Shown here: positions 24,939 to 33,891 of the stretch, one piece after another
Numbering within the stretch: the stretch's first letter is position 1
Layout: each line of letters opens with the position of its first letter
DNA from: Marivirga tractuosa DSM 4126
GTDB lineage: Bacteria > Bacteroidota > Bacteroidia > Cytophagales > Cyclobacteriaceae
Reading direction: 5' to 3'
Assembly: GCF_000183425.1 (NCBI RefSeq)
Contig: NC_014759.1
Location: 744,001 to 808,000, forward strand
DNA: 64,000 nucleotides
Translations under genes and position numbers: made by a program
Notes under the pieces: generated by a model
The model's input: the letters and a program-made list of their open reading frames with translations, nothing else
What the model was told of the DNA's origin: nothing
Databases searched by the model: none

Positions 24939-25919
24939 TTTAAGTTATCAAGTTTACAGGTTGTCAGGTTAGGAAGTTGTCGTGTTGTCAAGTTAAGGCA
25001 GATGGTAATAGATTTATTATGGAAATATGGTTGATGTATAATTGCAATAACTGGAAATACAATTGCAATAAAGCCGGCCATTAGCCAACGATAGTTAGAA
25101 CTCGAAAGTATCAATTATTAAGTATAAATTACTAATAACTAATCACTAATTAAAAGCAGTCTGACTTGTGATACTGACCTAGTAGGGTGCCAATACGGTG
25201 CTAGCCCAATTATTAATTAACCAATTCCTAATTATTAATTAACTACGGCTCCGCCCTTTCAGTCCCACACAGGAACCTAACAAAAAGGCTAGTTAATGCA
25301 TTTTCCTTTACATCCAATTCTTTGCAGCCGACACCCCTCAAGGAACACCCCTATAATCTCCGCCAGCTGGCGGAGATAGCTCTCACGGATTATTTTACGC
25401 AGAAAACAATAAAGTTAGTGCTGTTAACTAGTAAGTTGAAAATTCATAACAGTATTATGAAAACGAGTAAAATAACTACTCAATTATAAATTTATGGGAT
25501 TTAATTCTGTTTTGCAATACGCAAATGAAAAAATATAATTGATAAATAGTTGAATCAGCTAAAGCTGATTGGAGGAACCACAAAGTAAGAAAAGAAAACA
25601 AAAGTTATTCAGTTAAGCTGAATTGGGTAAGCACAGAGATTTACACAAAAGTCACCAAGAAAATAACTGTTGAGGCTAATTGATGAGGGGTTTAAGTGTG
25701 ACGCAAGCTAAAATTGATTCCGAGAATCGTGCTAATCCTTTTTTTACACTTACCAGTCAGACCCGTAATGCGTTAGACTGGAGGGCTAGCCATTTTCTTT
25801 TTGAAACTTAGTAAAAAGCTTTGTTTCCTTCGCGATTAGGTCGGGACAGGTTGTGGTTAAACCAACAGCCTTCCGCTGTCCAAATCGTAATTCCAAAATT
25901 CATAATTCGTAATTAAGCT
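24939..25919. other. Repeat-rich intergenic region, no gene seen
   Basis: This gap of 981 bp between wzc and the regulator holds AATTATTAATTAAC-type repeats, a CTCCGCCAGCTGGCGGAG palindrome (25358-25375), two more TAA-centred palindromes (ATCAGCTAAAGCTGAT at 25555, TTCAGTTAAGCTGAA at 25608) and the ACCACAAAG phrase. A 60-codon frame at 24932-25114 has no protein-like features. No terminator for wzc was found that I can defend. Confidence 0.6.
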
Positions 25920-28343
25920 TTAGCTTTCTTGGTAGTAGCCGTATCCGTCTTTTCTCTTTCCATAGCCATAGCCGTAACCATAGCCGTAGCCGTAGCCGTA
26001 GCCATAGCCGTAGCCATAACCCGGTCCGGCTTTTTTGATGTCATTGAATAGAATGCTGAGGTTTTTAATTTTGCCCTTAGTATATAATTCATTTGCCGCA
26101 GTCACCGCTTCTTTAGGCGTATAATCTTGTCTTACCATGAAAATGGTGTGATCTGCAAACTTTGATAATACAAAGGCATCCGTTACCAAAGCAATGGGAG
26201 GTGAGTCAATAATAATGAAATCATAGGTTTTAAAGGCTTTGTCTAAGCTTTCTTTCATGAGATCTTTCATTAATAGCTCACTCGGATTCGGAGGAATGGG
26301 GCCTGCGCTTAGTAAATCCAAATTATCAATTTCAGTCGTTTGCACTACTTCTCCCATTTCAGCCTGCCCAGAAAGTAAATTACTTAATCCGAAGTCATTA
26401 TGTAGATTAAAATCATCAAAGATTTTAGGCCGTCTCATATCGGCACCAATTAGTAAAGTTCGTCTTCCAGAAAGTGCTAAAACCGTGGCTAAATTTATAG
26501 TTGTAAAGGTCTTCCCTTCACCAGAAATGGAGGAGGTAACCAAAAACACTTTTTTCTCTTTGCCTTCAGTATAGAAGTTTAAATTTGATCTTAAAGCCCT
26601 AAAAGACTCCGCCACGGCAGAACGCGGTTTACGGTAAACAACTAAATTATCTTGAAGCTTCTTATGTCCAATACCACCTATCACCTGTATGGAGGTAGCC
26701 CTTTCAATATCCTCTTTAGATTGAATTTTATTATTAAACAGCTCTAAAATGATGAAAAAGCCGATTGGAATGATTAAACCTATTACTAAGAATATCAAAT
26801 AATTCTGCGTGGTTTTAGGAGTAATAGGACCACCAGCTAGTTTAGGAGGGTTTACCGTCCTGATATCGCTAGTAGTGGAAGCTTTAGAAATAGCGGCTTC
26901 TGCCCTTTTTTGCATTAAAAAAGTATATAAACCTTCTCTAAAAGAATAGTCTCTTTTAATATTAATGAAATCCTGCTGCAAGCCAGGCAATAATTTCAGC
27001 TGCTCTTCTAAAATTTGCTGTTGCCGCTTCACTGACCTTTGCATAATCGCCTTGGTTTCTTCCAGCGTTTCAATACTACTTAAGATATTGGTTTTTAAGG
27101 CCTGCATCTCCTGTCTTTTATCTTCCAGCACAGGGTTAACTAATTTATCTTTCTGTTGGAACCGTTTAATCTCTATATCAAGCTGCAAAAGCTTTCCTAG
27201 CATTTCGGCTATCACCTGATCTTCTATACCTACACTTTCAGGCGTTACGACTTGGTCTAACTCATTTTCCCGATTTTGTAGAAACTTTCTTAAGTAGCTA
27301 TAATATTGCTCCTGCACCTTATATTGAACGGCATCCTCCTCGATTTTCTGAAGGTTTTCATAGACCCTTAAGGCCTCGCCATCCATACTGGTGACTACAT
27401 TTTCTTTCTTAAACTCAGTTAGTTTCTGCTCGTAATATTTTAGCGTGTCCGAGATGCCTGCTAACTGATCATCAATAAACTGAATGGTTTGACTTGCCTC
27501 TTGGTTTTTCCGATCCATGTCAAGTTTTTGATATTTCTTTATGAATGTATTCAGAAAAGCGATTTCTTTGAGGGGTTCGGATCCATTCAAACTTAAGTTT
27601 AACACTGACGATCCCTGCTCAGCCCATTTTGCATTAAGTTTGGATTGGTATTGCCCCGTAATGCTTTCAGGATCGGAAAATCTCACCACATAATACTTAT
27701 TCAAGTCTCCCTCTGCAATCACTCCTCTATTACTGAAAATAACTTTATGACCGTTGATGGGAACTAGCTCCTCAAATTGAAATACTTTTTCTCCTTTGCT
27801 CTCTTCTCCTTCATCTGCAGGAGAAATATTGGAAAGCTTAAATTGCTTTTGGTTCAAAAAGGTAATACCTACTGATTTTCCGTATGGCAACTTAAAACCC
27901 TGCTCAGGCATCACCTCAACGGGAAATTCAGGATTATAATATTCTGAACTTTTGATTTCACCTTCCCGATAATAGGCCACCTCAAACTGAAGCTCCTCCA
28001 CCACGGACTGAATCAAAGGAAAAGATTTGATGACGTACATTTCATTAAAATAATTCCGGTACGGATCTGAAATGGCATTGGTATATAAAAACTTAGCCCC
28101 CGCTTCCTCCTGATTCTCTTTTATCATGATAGAGGCATTCACTGGATAGATCCGGGTGCTATAGCGGTTAATAATATAAGCTACAGATAATGCTAAAAGA
28201 GAAGTAATCACAATGATGTACCAAAATTTTATAACCTTGTACAGCACCCTTTTAAAGTCAATTAATTGACTTCCTTCGGATGCAGAGGTACCCATGCTTG
28301 GGTCGGCAAAATCAGAACTATATGGGTTAAATTGATTATCCAA
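25920..28343 (-). CDS. wzc: Wzc-like chain-length regulator and tyrosine autokinase with Tyr-Gly tail
   Basis: An 807-residue protein. A Wzz-type membrane segment lies at residues 36-60 and a long periplasmic coiled-coil region at about 270-490, with a second membrane segment near 515-540. The cytoplasmic kinase has Walker A SISGEGKTFTTINLA near residue 606, Walker A' LIGADMRRPK and Walker B DFIIIDSPPIALVTDAF. The tail has ten YG repeats and then GYGYY, 13 tyrosines in the last 36 residues, the likely autophosphorylation cluster. It controls polymer length and export with Wza. The gene starts 6 bp downstream of the wza stop. Confidence 0.95.
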   Translation of the reverse strand: MDNQFNPYSSDFADPSMGTSASEGSQLIDFKRVLYKVIKFWYIIVITSLLALSVAYIINRYSTRIYPVNASIMIKENQEEAGAKFLYTNAISDPYRNYFNEMYVIKSFPLIQSVVEELQFEVAYYREGEIKSSEYYNPEFPVEVMPEQGFKLPYGKSVGITFLNQKQFKLSNISPADEGEESKGEKVFQFEELVPINGHKVIFSNRGVIAEGDLNKYYVVRFSDPESITGQYQSKLNAKWAEQGSSVLNLSLNGSEPLKEIAFLNTFIKKYQKLDMDRKNQEASQTIQFIDDQLAGISDTLKYYEQKLTEFKKENVVTSMDGEALRVYENLQKIEEDAVQYKVQEQYYSYLRKFLQNRENELDQVVTPESVGIEDQVIAEMLGKLLQLDIEIKRFQQKDKLVNPVLEDKRQEMQALKTNILSSIETLEETKAIMQRSVKRQQQILEEQLKLLPGLQQDFINIKRDYSFREGLYTFLMQKRAEAAISKASTTSDIRTVNPPKLAGGPITPKTTQNYLIFLVIGLIIPIGFFIILELFNNKIQSKEDIERATSIQVIGGIGHKKLQDNLVVYRKPRSAVAESFRALRSNLNFYTEGKEKKVFLVTSSISGEGKTFTTINLATVLALSGRRTLLIGADMRRPKIFDDFNLHNDFGLSNLLSGQAEMGEVVQTTEIDNLDLLSAGPIPPNPSELLMKDLMKESLDKAFKTYDFIIIDSPPIALVTDAFVLSKFADHTIFMVRQDYTPKEAVTAANELYTKGKIKNLSILFNDIKKAGPGYGYGYGYGYGYGYGYGYGYGKRKDGYGYYQES

Positions 28344-28349
28344 TATTTT

Positions 28350-29150
28350 TTATCTTGTAGCGCTTAAACCAAAAAAACTTCCTATAAATAATACAGCCGA
28401 AACAGATGAAAGCAGTAAACTTAAATTCTGGCTGTAATAACGTCTGATTGGTCTTTGTTGCAAAGGTGGAACAATTATAATATCATTTTGATAGACATAA
28501 AACTTTTCTGATTCCAAAAACTCTTCTTCTAATAAATTAACATAGAAAACTTCTGCTTTATCTCCTTTTTGACGAATAACCTTGACATTATCTCTACTGG
28601 CTAATTCTGTCAGACCACCCGCCATTCCTATAGCTTCCATAAAGGTTACTCTTGTATTTTGAGTAGTGATTACACTTTCCCCATTGACTTCCCCTAAAAC
28701 GGTAAACCTATAGTTTAATAAACGAACTTTAACTACAGGATCTTCCACATACTGAGACGCTATGCTTTGAAGTGTATCCTGCACTTCAAAAACAGTCATG
28801 CCCTGTACCTTAATTTTTCCAACTACTGGGAAGCCAATTTGCCCTTGCGGATCAACCAATTCACCCCTCAGTGCAAGGATAGCCCCTCCGCCTCCAATAT
28901 TTCCACCGCCCAATCCAAAATCACTGAAGATATCGAAATCCTCATCCGTTATGCTCTTGAATTGAACTGAAAGTATATCTTGTGGTTGGATTTTATAGTC
29001 ATGATAAGTTAAATCATACTCCCTTAAAACCGTGTCTTTGGGTTGATTTTCATGCAAATCATCATTTTGTAGATACACCAATCGTTTATTGCCAACGCAT
29101 GAGGCAAAAAGTATGGCTACAAGAATAAATAATGTAATATTTTTAATCAA
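28350..29150 (-). CDS. wza: Wza-like polysaccharide export lipoprotein
   Basis: A 266-residue protein. A signal peptide with lipobox LFASC puts the lipidated Cys near residue 18. A Poly_export domain follows with YKIQPQDILSVQFKS near residue 54, then SLBB repeats (GEVNGESVITTQNTRVTFMEAIGMAGGL near residue 152). A hydrophobic segment near residues 242-262 closes the protein; Bacteroidota Wza proteins often have this extra segment in place of the E. coli C-terminal helix. It forms the outer-membrane channel fed by Wzc. The start is TTG at 29150, because the frame is closed by a TAG just upstream and no ATG is available. Confidence 0.93.
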   Translation of the reverse strand: MIKNITLFILVAILFASCVGNKRLVYLQNDDLHENQPKDTVLREYDLTYHDYKIQPQDILSVQFKSITDEDFDIFSDFGLGGGNIGGGGAILALRGELVDPQGQIGFPVVGKIKVQGMTVFEVQDTLQSIASQYVEDPVVKVRLLNYRFTVLGEVNGESVITTQNTRVTFMEAIGMAGGLTELASRDNVKVIRQKGDKAEVFYVNLLEEEFLESEKFYVYQNDIIIVPPLQQRPIRRYYSQNLSLLLSSVSAVLFIGSFFGLSATR

Positions 29151-29170
29151 GATTTCTATATTTCAAATAA

Positions 29171-29178
29171 CAAAACTA
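29171..29178 (-). promoter_or_regulatory. Candidate -7 box for the wza-wzc operon
   Basis: TAGTTTTG fits the Bacteroidota -7 consensus TAnnTTTG and lies 20 bp before the TTG start. No good -33 TTG is seen. Confidence 0.35.
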
Positions 29179-29225
29179 AGAAAATTTAATTAGGAATTAA
29201 TAATTAGAGAATTAATAATTAGCAA

Positions 29226-29620
29226 TTACGAATTAGGAATTATGAATTAAGAAAACGACATCAAGCAGCTTCTAGCTAACACTCCCTTTTTCTCCGGCTG
29301 GTGGAAACTACTGCCCCCTCCATCCTACATCCTACATCCATCATCCTACTTCCTACTTCCAGCTTCGAGCTTCGAGCTATTATAGAATTACGAATTAGGA
29401 ATTACGAATTAAGAGAATGATATCAAGCAGCCTGAGGAAGAATACAGCATCTTTAGGTCTATCTCCGGCTGGTGGAAACAACTGCCACCCCTCACCCAAC
29501 ATCCATCATCCTACTTCGAACTATTATAGAATTACGAATTAGGAATTCAGAGAACGACATCTAGCAGCTTCTAGCTAACACTCCCTTTTTCTCCGGCTAG
29601 TGGAAACTACTGCCATGCAC
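29226..29620. repeat. Three degenerate direct repeats
   Basis: A unit that begins ATTACGAATTAGGAATTA, then has ACGACATCAAGCAGC, then CTCCGGCTGGTGGAAAC-ACTGCC and a CATCCTACTTCC-rich end occurs at about 29226-29340, 29394-29515 and 29530-29620. Copies 1 and 3 are nearly identical over about 70 bp. Copy 2 has a different middle. The third copy is cut by the IS element, and its CTTCCCTCTTCC-rich end resumes at 30935. No gene is seen in 29151-29620. Confidence 0.7.
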
Positions 29621-29649
29621 TGCACTTCCCTGAATAGAGTTGACCGTTT

Positions 29650-30486
29650 TTAAACATTTATTTCATTATTGAATATAGTGATTGATTGTTGATGAAAAGT
29701 ACTTTTCATCAACAATTTTTTCTCAAATTCTTCTGGACTCATTTTTCCAATATGGTTATGTGGTCTTACATTATTGTAGTGCTGTACTGCTTTTTTCATT
29801 TTCCTTTTTAACTCATCAAAGCTGGAGGGCTGCCATAATTCGATATAATCATTTTTGATTGTTCGATTGATTCGCTCTGCATAAGCATTATCCTGTGCAG
29901 TTTTAGCCATACTTATTTCACAATTTTCACTTCTTAGAAGATCAATATACTGATGATAGATATACTGGCTACCTCGATCTGAATGATGGATCTTAGGTGG
30001 TTTATGATCTTTAAATGCCATTTTAAGCGCCTTAATATTGGCAGTCGCTCGCATATGATCACCTACATGATAGCCGACTATTTTCTTTGTATAAACATCA
30101 ATGATAAATACAGCATAATAAAACTTTTCACCTATGCGGATATAAGTGATGTCAGATTGCCAAATCAGAGAAGGACCTTTTATCTTCATTCCTTTGATGA
30201 GGTTAGGATAATACACATCTGAGGAATAAGTAGTCCTTCTGTAATTTCTTTTAGCTTTTAAACGGTAGCCTAGTGCCATGAACAGAGATACAAAGCGATC
30301 TCTTCCAATGAAATCAGGACGTAGTGTGTCATACATTTTCTCAACCCCACAACCGGGATGGGCTTCTCTTAACTGATCAGCCTCCATAACTAAATCTGCT
30401 ACTTTCTTATCAAAGATAGCTTGACGCTTTGCATACTGATGTACAGCCTGCTTGCTAATGCCTATGGTTTCATACAACTGGTTCAT
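29650..30486 (-). CDS. IS3-family transposase OrfB
   Basis: A 278-residue integrase-type protein with the rve catalytic core. The DDE residues are in WQSDITYI (near residue 119), HHSDRGSQY (near residue 181) and NAYAERINRTIKNDY (near residue 216), with the usual 35-residue spacing between the last two. The N-terminal HTH_21 region (HPGCGVEKMYDTL) is present. OrfB by itself could start at the ATG at 30486, but it lies in the -1 frame relative to OrfA, and the frame is open back to the slippery site. The main product is therefore probably the OrfAB fusion. Confidence 0.93.
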   Translation of the reverse strand: MNQLYETIGISKQAVHQYAKRQAIFDKKVADLVMEADQLREAHPGCGVEKMYDTLRPDFIGRDRFVSLFMALGYRLKAKRNYRRTTYSSDVYYPNLIKGMKIKGPSLIWQSDITYIRIGEKFYYAVFIIDVYTKKIVGYHVGDHMRATANIKALKMAFKDHKPPKIHHSDRGSQYIYHQYIDLLRSENCEISMAKTAQDNAYAERINRTIKNDYIELWQPSSFDELKRKMKKAVQHYNNVRPHNHIGKMSPEEFEKKLLMKSTFHQQSITIFNNEINV

Positions 30487-30494
30487 GGAAAAGT

Positions 30495-30893
30495 TTATTT
30501 TCTTCTGGTTGTTGCTGAACCACTCGATTGTGGGGTGTTGGAGTTTTTTTTGATGTCGATATCTAATTCAGTCTTGGCTACATCAATCATCTTTTCAAAA
30601 TAATCAATCTGTATCTGCTTCTGACCAACTGTTTGCTCTAACTCCTTGATGCGTTGCTCCAAAGCTTTCAATTTTTCTGTACTACTGTCTTTCATCTCTA
30701 CTATGCGTTGACCACGTTCATTATGGTTCGAGTATTTATAAATCCATTTATAGATACTCTGATTAGAAATCTTGTGTATGCGCTCCAATTGGCTCACACT
30801 AAATTTACCACTTTCAAAATCATCGACAATAGATTTTTTAAAGCCTTCCGAATACTTACGGTACTTCTCAATTAATTTTACCTTCGCTTTCAT
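30495..30893 (-). CDS. IS3-family transposase OrfA
   Basis: A 132-residue DNA-binding protein. KYSEGFKKSIVDDFESGKFSVSQLERI forms a helix-turn-helix (residues 13-45), and a leucine-zipper-like coiled coil follows (LKALEQRIKELEQTV, residues 74-88). Close to the end a run of eight A (about 30544-30551) gives the heptamer A-AAA-AAC in frame. A -1 shift there joins OrfA to OrfB through LQHPTIEWFSNNQKK. This is the usual way IS3 elements make the OrfAB transposase. Confidence 0.9.
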   Translation of the reverse strand: MKAKVKLIEKYRKYSEGFKKSIVDDFESGKFSVSQLERIHKISNQSIYKWIYKYSNHNERGQRIVEMKDSSTEKLKALEQRIKELEQTVGQKQIQIDYFEKMIDVAKTELDIDIKKNSNTPQSSGSATTRRK

Positions 30894-31028
30894 ATATATT
30901 GACTTATATGGTCAACCTATACCAGAGACGTACACACTTCCCTCTTCCAACTCCCAACTTCCATCTTCATTAAGCCATTAACTCTTAAAATCCGTAACCA
31001 TTGCTACATTGAATTTTATTAATTGCAT

Positions 31029-31036
31029 TACGTTTG
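31029..31036 (+). promoter_or_regulatory. Candidate -7 box for the rhodanese gene
   Basis: TACGTTTG fits TAnnTTTG exactly, with a TTG at 31009-31011, 17 bp upstream, in the -33 position. A transcript from here would begin near 31043. This excludes the upstream start at 31034 and supports the ATG at 31061. Confidence 0.5.
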
Positions 31037-31060
31037 TATATTCGAATTAAAAATAAAGAT

Positions 31061-31450
31061 ATGAAAACCTTATTCACCTTATTAATTTCTGCTTTTCTTA
31101 TAACTGCTTGTTCGCAGGGAAATGCTCAAGAAAATATGACTGTTAATGATTTACATGCTATTCCATTCAATGATGATGAAAGCAAAGTAGTACTGGATGT
31201 TAGAACTGCCCAGGAATATGCTGAAGGCAAAATTCCAGGAAGTGAAAATCTTGATGTTTTAAAGACAGATCTATTTACTACATCCATTAAAAAACTAGAT
31301 AAAGATAAAACCTATTATGTGATTTGCAGATCGGGTAGCAGAAGTTTAAAAGCTGCAACTCAAATGAAGGAGGCAGGTTTTAAAAATGTAATCAACATCA
31401 CAGGGGGAATGCAAGCTTGGGGAGCCGCAAATTTTCCTGTTGAAAAATGA
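31061..31450 (+). CDS. Rhodanese-domain lipoprotein
   Basis: A protein of about 129 residues. The signal peptide MKTLFTLLISAFLITAC ends in a lipobox with Cys at 17, so it is a periplasm-facing or outer-membrane lipoprotein. A single rhodanese domain follows: VVLDVRTAQEYAEGKIPGSENLD near residue 46 and the active-site loop YVICRSGSRS with the catalytic Cys near residue 93. Such proteins transfer sulfane sulfur or serve in thiol homeostasis. A longer frame starts at 31034, but the signal peptide and the promoter favour 31061. Its last four bases overlap the next start (ATGA). Confidence 0.88.
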   Translation: MKTLFTLLISAFLITACSQGNAQENMTVNDLHAIPFNDDESKVVLDVRTAQEYAEGKIPGSENLDVLKTDLFTTSIKKLDKDKTYYVICRSGSRSLKAATQMKEAGFKNVINITGGMQAWGAANFPVEK

Positions 31451-32202
31451 GGCAGTTTTTCAAGGAATTTAGTCAATCGACTTTAACCTATTATGAAGCC
31501 TTTCAATTTGTGCGAAAACACCAACTGAAAGGCTTCATTTTGAGTGCTGCTTTTTTCAATCTTTTCGCCTTCCTATTTGTGGGCGTTTTTGCCTGGATCT
31601 ATACAGGTAAATTGATTGATTTCATATACAGTACTTTCAGTTTTCCAGCTGATTGGGAAGAATGGGGTAGTTTTCTCCAAATCCTTACGGCCATTTTTAT
31701 CCGAATCCTGCTAATATCATTTTACATTAATCTGTACAAATACATTGTCTTAATAATATTCGCCCCTGTTCTGGCTATACTTTCAGAGCGTACTCAAAAC
31801 ATCCTCAACAATCAGAAGAAAACAATTAACCTAGTTAGACTCATTTCTGAAATTGGAAGAGGTATGATGATGGGTTTGATTCTAATCAGTCTCAACCTAA
31901 TCATTTATCTCGCACTCCTCTTATTAAGTATCACTATCCCTTTCCTCTCTCCTGCTTTTGTGATTTTAGTTTTTCTTGTGGAGAGCTTTTTCTTTGGTGC
32001 TTCTATGTTGGATTATAGAAATGAATACTATCAATTAAGTGTAAAAAGGAGCTTAAAGGAAATTTTTAAACATAAAGGCTTGGTTTTAGGTAACGGTTTG
32101 GCTTTAAACCTGTTTATACTAATACCCATTGTTGGCGTTTTATTTGCACCCTCTTTTGCTTTAATAGCTGCAGGGATCCATGCAAATAAAGTGATTAGAT
32201 AA
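31447..32202 (+). CDS. EI24-domain membrane protein
   Basis: A 251-residue protein with about five hydrophobic segments. It matches the EI24/CysZ-like family in its N-terminal FFKEFSQSTLTYYEAFQFV and in the block FLVESFFFGASMLDYRNEYYQ near residue 178, followed by SVKRSLKEIFKHKGLVLGNG. CysZ imports sulfate, but Bacteroidota EI24 proteins are mostly uncharacterised. Coupling by ATGA to a rhodanese lipoprotein would fit a sulfur-related role; that is inference only. Confidence 0.78.
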   Translation: MRQFFKEFSQSTLTYYEAFQFVRKHQLKGFILSAAFFNLFAFLFVGVFAWIYTGKLIDFIYSTFSFPADWEEWGSFLQILTAIFIRILLISFYINLYKYIVLIIFAPVLAILSERTQNILNNQKKTINLVRLISEIGRGMMMGLILISLNLIIYLALLLLSITIPFLSPAFVILVFLVESFFFGASMLDYRNEYYQLSVKRSLKEIFKHKGLVLGNGLALNLFILIPIVGVLFAPSFALIAAGIHANKVIR

Positions 32203-32227
32203 TTTTTTAATAAAACCACAGAGAATT

Positions 32228-33583
32228 ATGGCAATTGAAAGCAGAAATCCATTCAATAATGAAGTTATAAAAAGCTTCAAAGAAGAGACAGATCAGCAAA
32301 TAGTAGATAAAATTGAGCTTGCTGAAAAATCTTATGACGATTGGAGAACTACCAATTTTACTCAAAGAAAGGAATTGATGCTAAAATCTGCAATTTTGCT
32401 TAGGGACAGAAAAGAACATTATGCCAGCTTAATGACTATGGAAATGGGCAAAGCAAAAAGAGAAGCTATTGCTGAGATTGAAAAGTGCGCATTAGCTTGT
32501 GATTATTATGCAGAAAATGCGGAGAAATTTTTATCTGATAAGCCATTGGAAGTACCGAAGGGTGAAGCTTATGTAGCGCATGATCCTATTGGAATAGTTT
32601 TAGCCATAATGCCTTGGAATTTTCCTTTTTGGCAAGTTTTTAGATTTGCAGCACCCAATTTAATGGCAGGAAATGTGGGATTGTTAAAACATGCTTCCAA
32701 TGTACCTCAATGTGCTTTGGCAATAGAAGAAGTCTTTGTAGATGCAGGGTTTCCCAAAGGTTGCTTTCAAACTTTATTAGTTTCCTCTTCTAAAGTCAAT
32801 ATGATTTTAGATGATAAGCGGGTAAAAGCTGCAACATTAACTGGAAGCGAAGCAGCAGGAAGTAAAGTAGCCGAAAGAGCTGGAAAGAATCTCAAGAAAA
32901 CGGTTTTAGAATTAGGTGGAAGCGACCCATTTATTGTTTTAAAAGATGCCGATATTCAAGAAGCTGCCAAAACGGGAGTCAAAGCCAGAATGATCAATAA
33001 TGGACAAAGCTGTATTGCTGCCAAACGATTTATTTTAGAGGAATCTATAGCTGATGATTTTCTTAAAATATTCCAGAGCGAATTTGAAAATATCAAAATT
33101 GGGGATCCATCAAAAGATGAATTTGATTACGGCTCTATGGCTAGAGAAGATCTAGCGAAGGAACTGGAGGAACAAGTTCAAAAATCAGTAGAAAAAGGGG
33201 CTAAAGTATTAATTGGAGGAAAAAGAGATAAAGCCTTTTTTGAGCCTACTGTCTTAACTGATGTAAAACCTGGCATGCCAGCTTATGAAGAAGAGTTATT
33301 TGGTCCCGTGGCTGTAGTTCTAATTGCAAAGGATGAAAAACATGCCATAGAATTAGCTAATGACTCCAGGTTCGGACTTGGCGGATCATTATGGAGCAAG
33401 GATATCAAAAAAGCCAAAAAGCTTGTAAGAGAAGTAGAAAGCGGGGCTGTTTACATCAATAAATTAATGGCTTCTCATCCAGCAGTTCCTTTTGGCGGAA
33501 TAAAAATGAGCGGTTATGGTAGAGAATTATCTGAAATGGGAATTAAAGAATTTGTCAATCAGAAAACGGTTTGGGTTGATTAG
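32228..33583 (+). CDS. NAD(P)-dependent succinate-semialdehyde dehydrogenase-like aldehyde dehydrogenase
   Basis: A 451-residue aldehyde dehydrogenase, a typical length. The cofactor motif [18 protein letters not shown] is near residue 127, [15 protein letters not shown] near 206, the general base Glu in [13 protein letters not shown] near 230, and the catalytic Cys in [12 protein letters not shown] near 264. The GQSCIAAKR form and short N-terminus match the Sad/YneI group that oxidises succinate semialdehyde to succinate. The substrate is inferred from subgroup resemblance. Confidence 0.9.
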   Translation: MAIESRNPFNNEVIKSFKEETDQQIVDKIELAEKSYDDWRTTNFTQRKELMLKSAILLRDRKEHYASLMTMEMGKAKREAIAEIEKCALACDYYAENAEKFLSDKPLEVPKGEAYVAHDPIGIVLAIMPWNFPFWQVFRFAAPNLMAGNVGLLKHASNVPQCALAIEEVFVDAGFPKGCFQTLLVSSSKVNMILDDKRVKAATLTGSEAAGSKVAERAGKNLKKTVLELGGSDPFIVLKDADIQEAAKTGVKARMINNGQSCIAAKRFILEESIADDFLKIFQSEFENIKIGDPSKDEFDYGSMAREDLAKELEEQVQKSVEKGAKVLIGGKRDKAFFEPTVLTDVKPGMPAYEEELFGPVAVVLIAKDEKHAIELANDSRFGLGGSLWSKDIKKAKKLVREVESGAVYINKLMASHPAVPFGGIKMSGYGRELSEMGIKEFVNQKTVWVD

Positions 33584-33593
33584 TCATAACCTA

Positions 33594-33629
33594 AAAAAAT
33601 GTCTGACACTAAAAAAGTATCAGACATTT
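33594..33629. terminator. Terminator after the aldehyde dehydrogenase gene
   Basis: AAATGTCTGACAC and GTATCAGACATTT form a 13-bp stem with one G-U pair around a short A-rich loop, 10 bp after the stop. A-rich and T-rich flanks would let it work in both directions. Confidence 0.75.
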
Positions 33630-33695
33630 CTAATAATAGCTTCTCCCCTTGACTTAATAAATGAATAATAACTCAGATTAACATAAGATCTAGCG

Positions 33696-33769
33696 CCTGG
33701 TCGGTGGCTCACCGACCGGAAGCAGAAAGAAAGCTATCTAGGAGAGATGGTCGGTGTGCCACCGACCAT
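33696..33769. repeat. Pair of GGTCGGTG/CACCGACC palindromes
   Basis: Two strong hairpins with 3-nt loops: GGTCGGTG-GCT-CACCGACC (33699-33717) and ATGGTCGGTG-TGC-CACCGACCAT (33747-33769), 30 bp apart in the 308-bp gap between convergent genes. They are far more GC-rich than their surroundings. They may be mobile palindromes or structured 3' ends. The rest of the gap holds no gene. Confidence 0.75.
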
Positions 33770-33872
33770 GGAATCATTGTGCTTTAATTAATAATAGCTA
33801 GTTAATCAAGAGGAAGGATTTAAAAATACTCCTCTTTCAAATACTAATATGTAAATACTTTTAACTGGAATA

Positions 33873-33891
33873 TTTTGTTTTTGAAACAAAA
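33873..33891 (-). terminator. Possible weak terminator of the MFS gene
   Basis: TTTTGTTT-TTG-AAACAAAA is a perfect 8-bp stem directly after the MFS stop codon. It is made mostly of A-T pairs and lacks a long T run. Confidence 0.35.

Larger units (their letters stand above)
29621..30934 (-). mobile_element. IS3-family insertion sequence, complete (1314 bp)
   Basis: The ends form an imperfect inverted repeat: left TGCACTTCCCTGAATA and right (reverse complement) TGTACGTCTCTGGTAT, both continuing to GTTGACC. The flanks carry a 3-bp target duplication, CAC, at 29618-29620 and 30935-30937, as IS3-family elements make. It contains orfA and orfB in the -1 arrangement with a slippery A8 tract. All parts are intact, so it may be active. 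It inserted into the third copy of a repeat between the wza operon and the rhodanese gene. Confidence 0.85.

Noticed and set aside
24932..25114. 60-codon minus-strand frame next to the regulator
   Set aside because: It overlaps the regulator start, is made partly of a GTTGTCAGGTT-type repeat and has no protein-like neighbour or motif.
31034..31060. Nine extra codons at the start of the rhodanese gene
   Set aside because: They overlap the promoter -7 box and precede a complete lipoprotein signal peptide.
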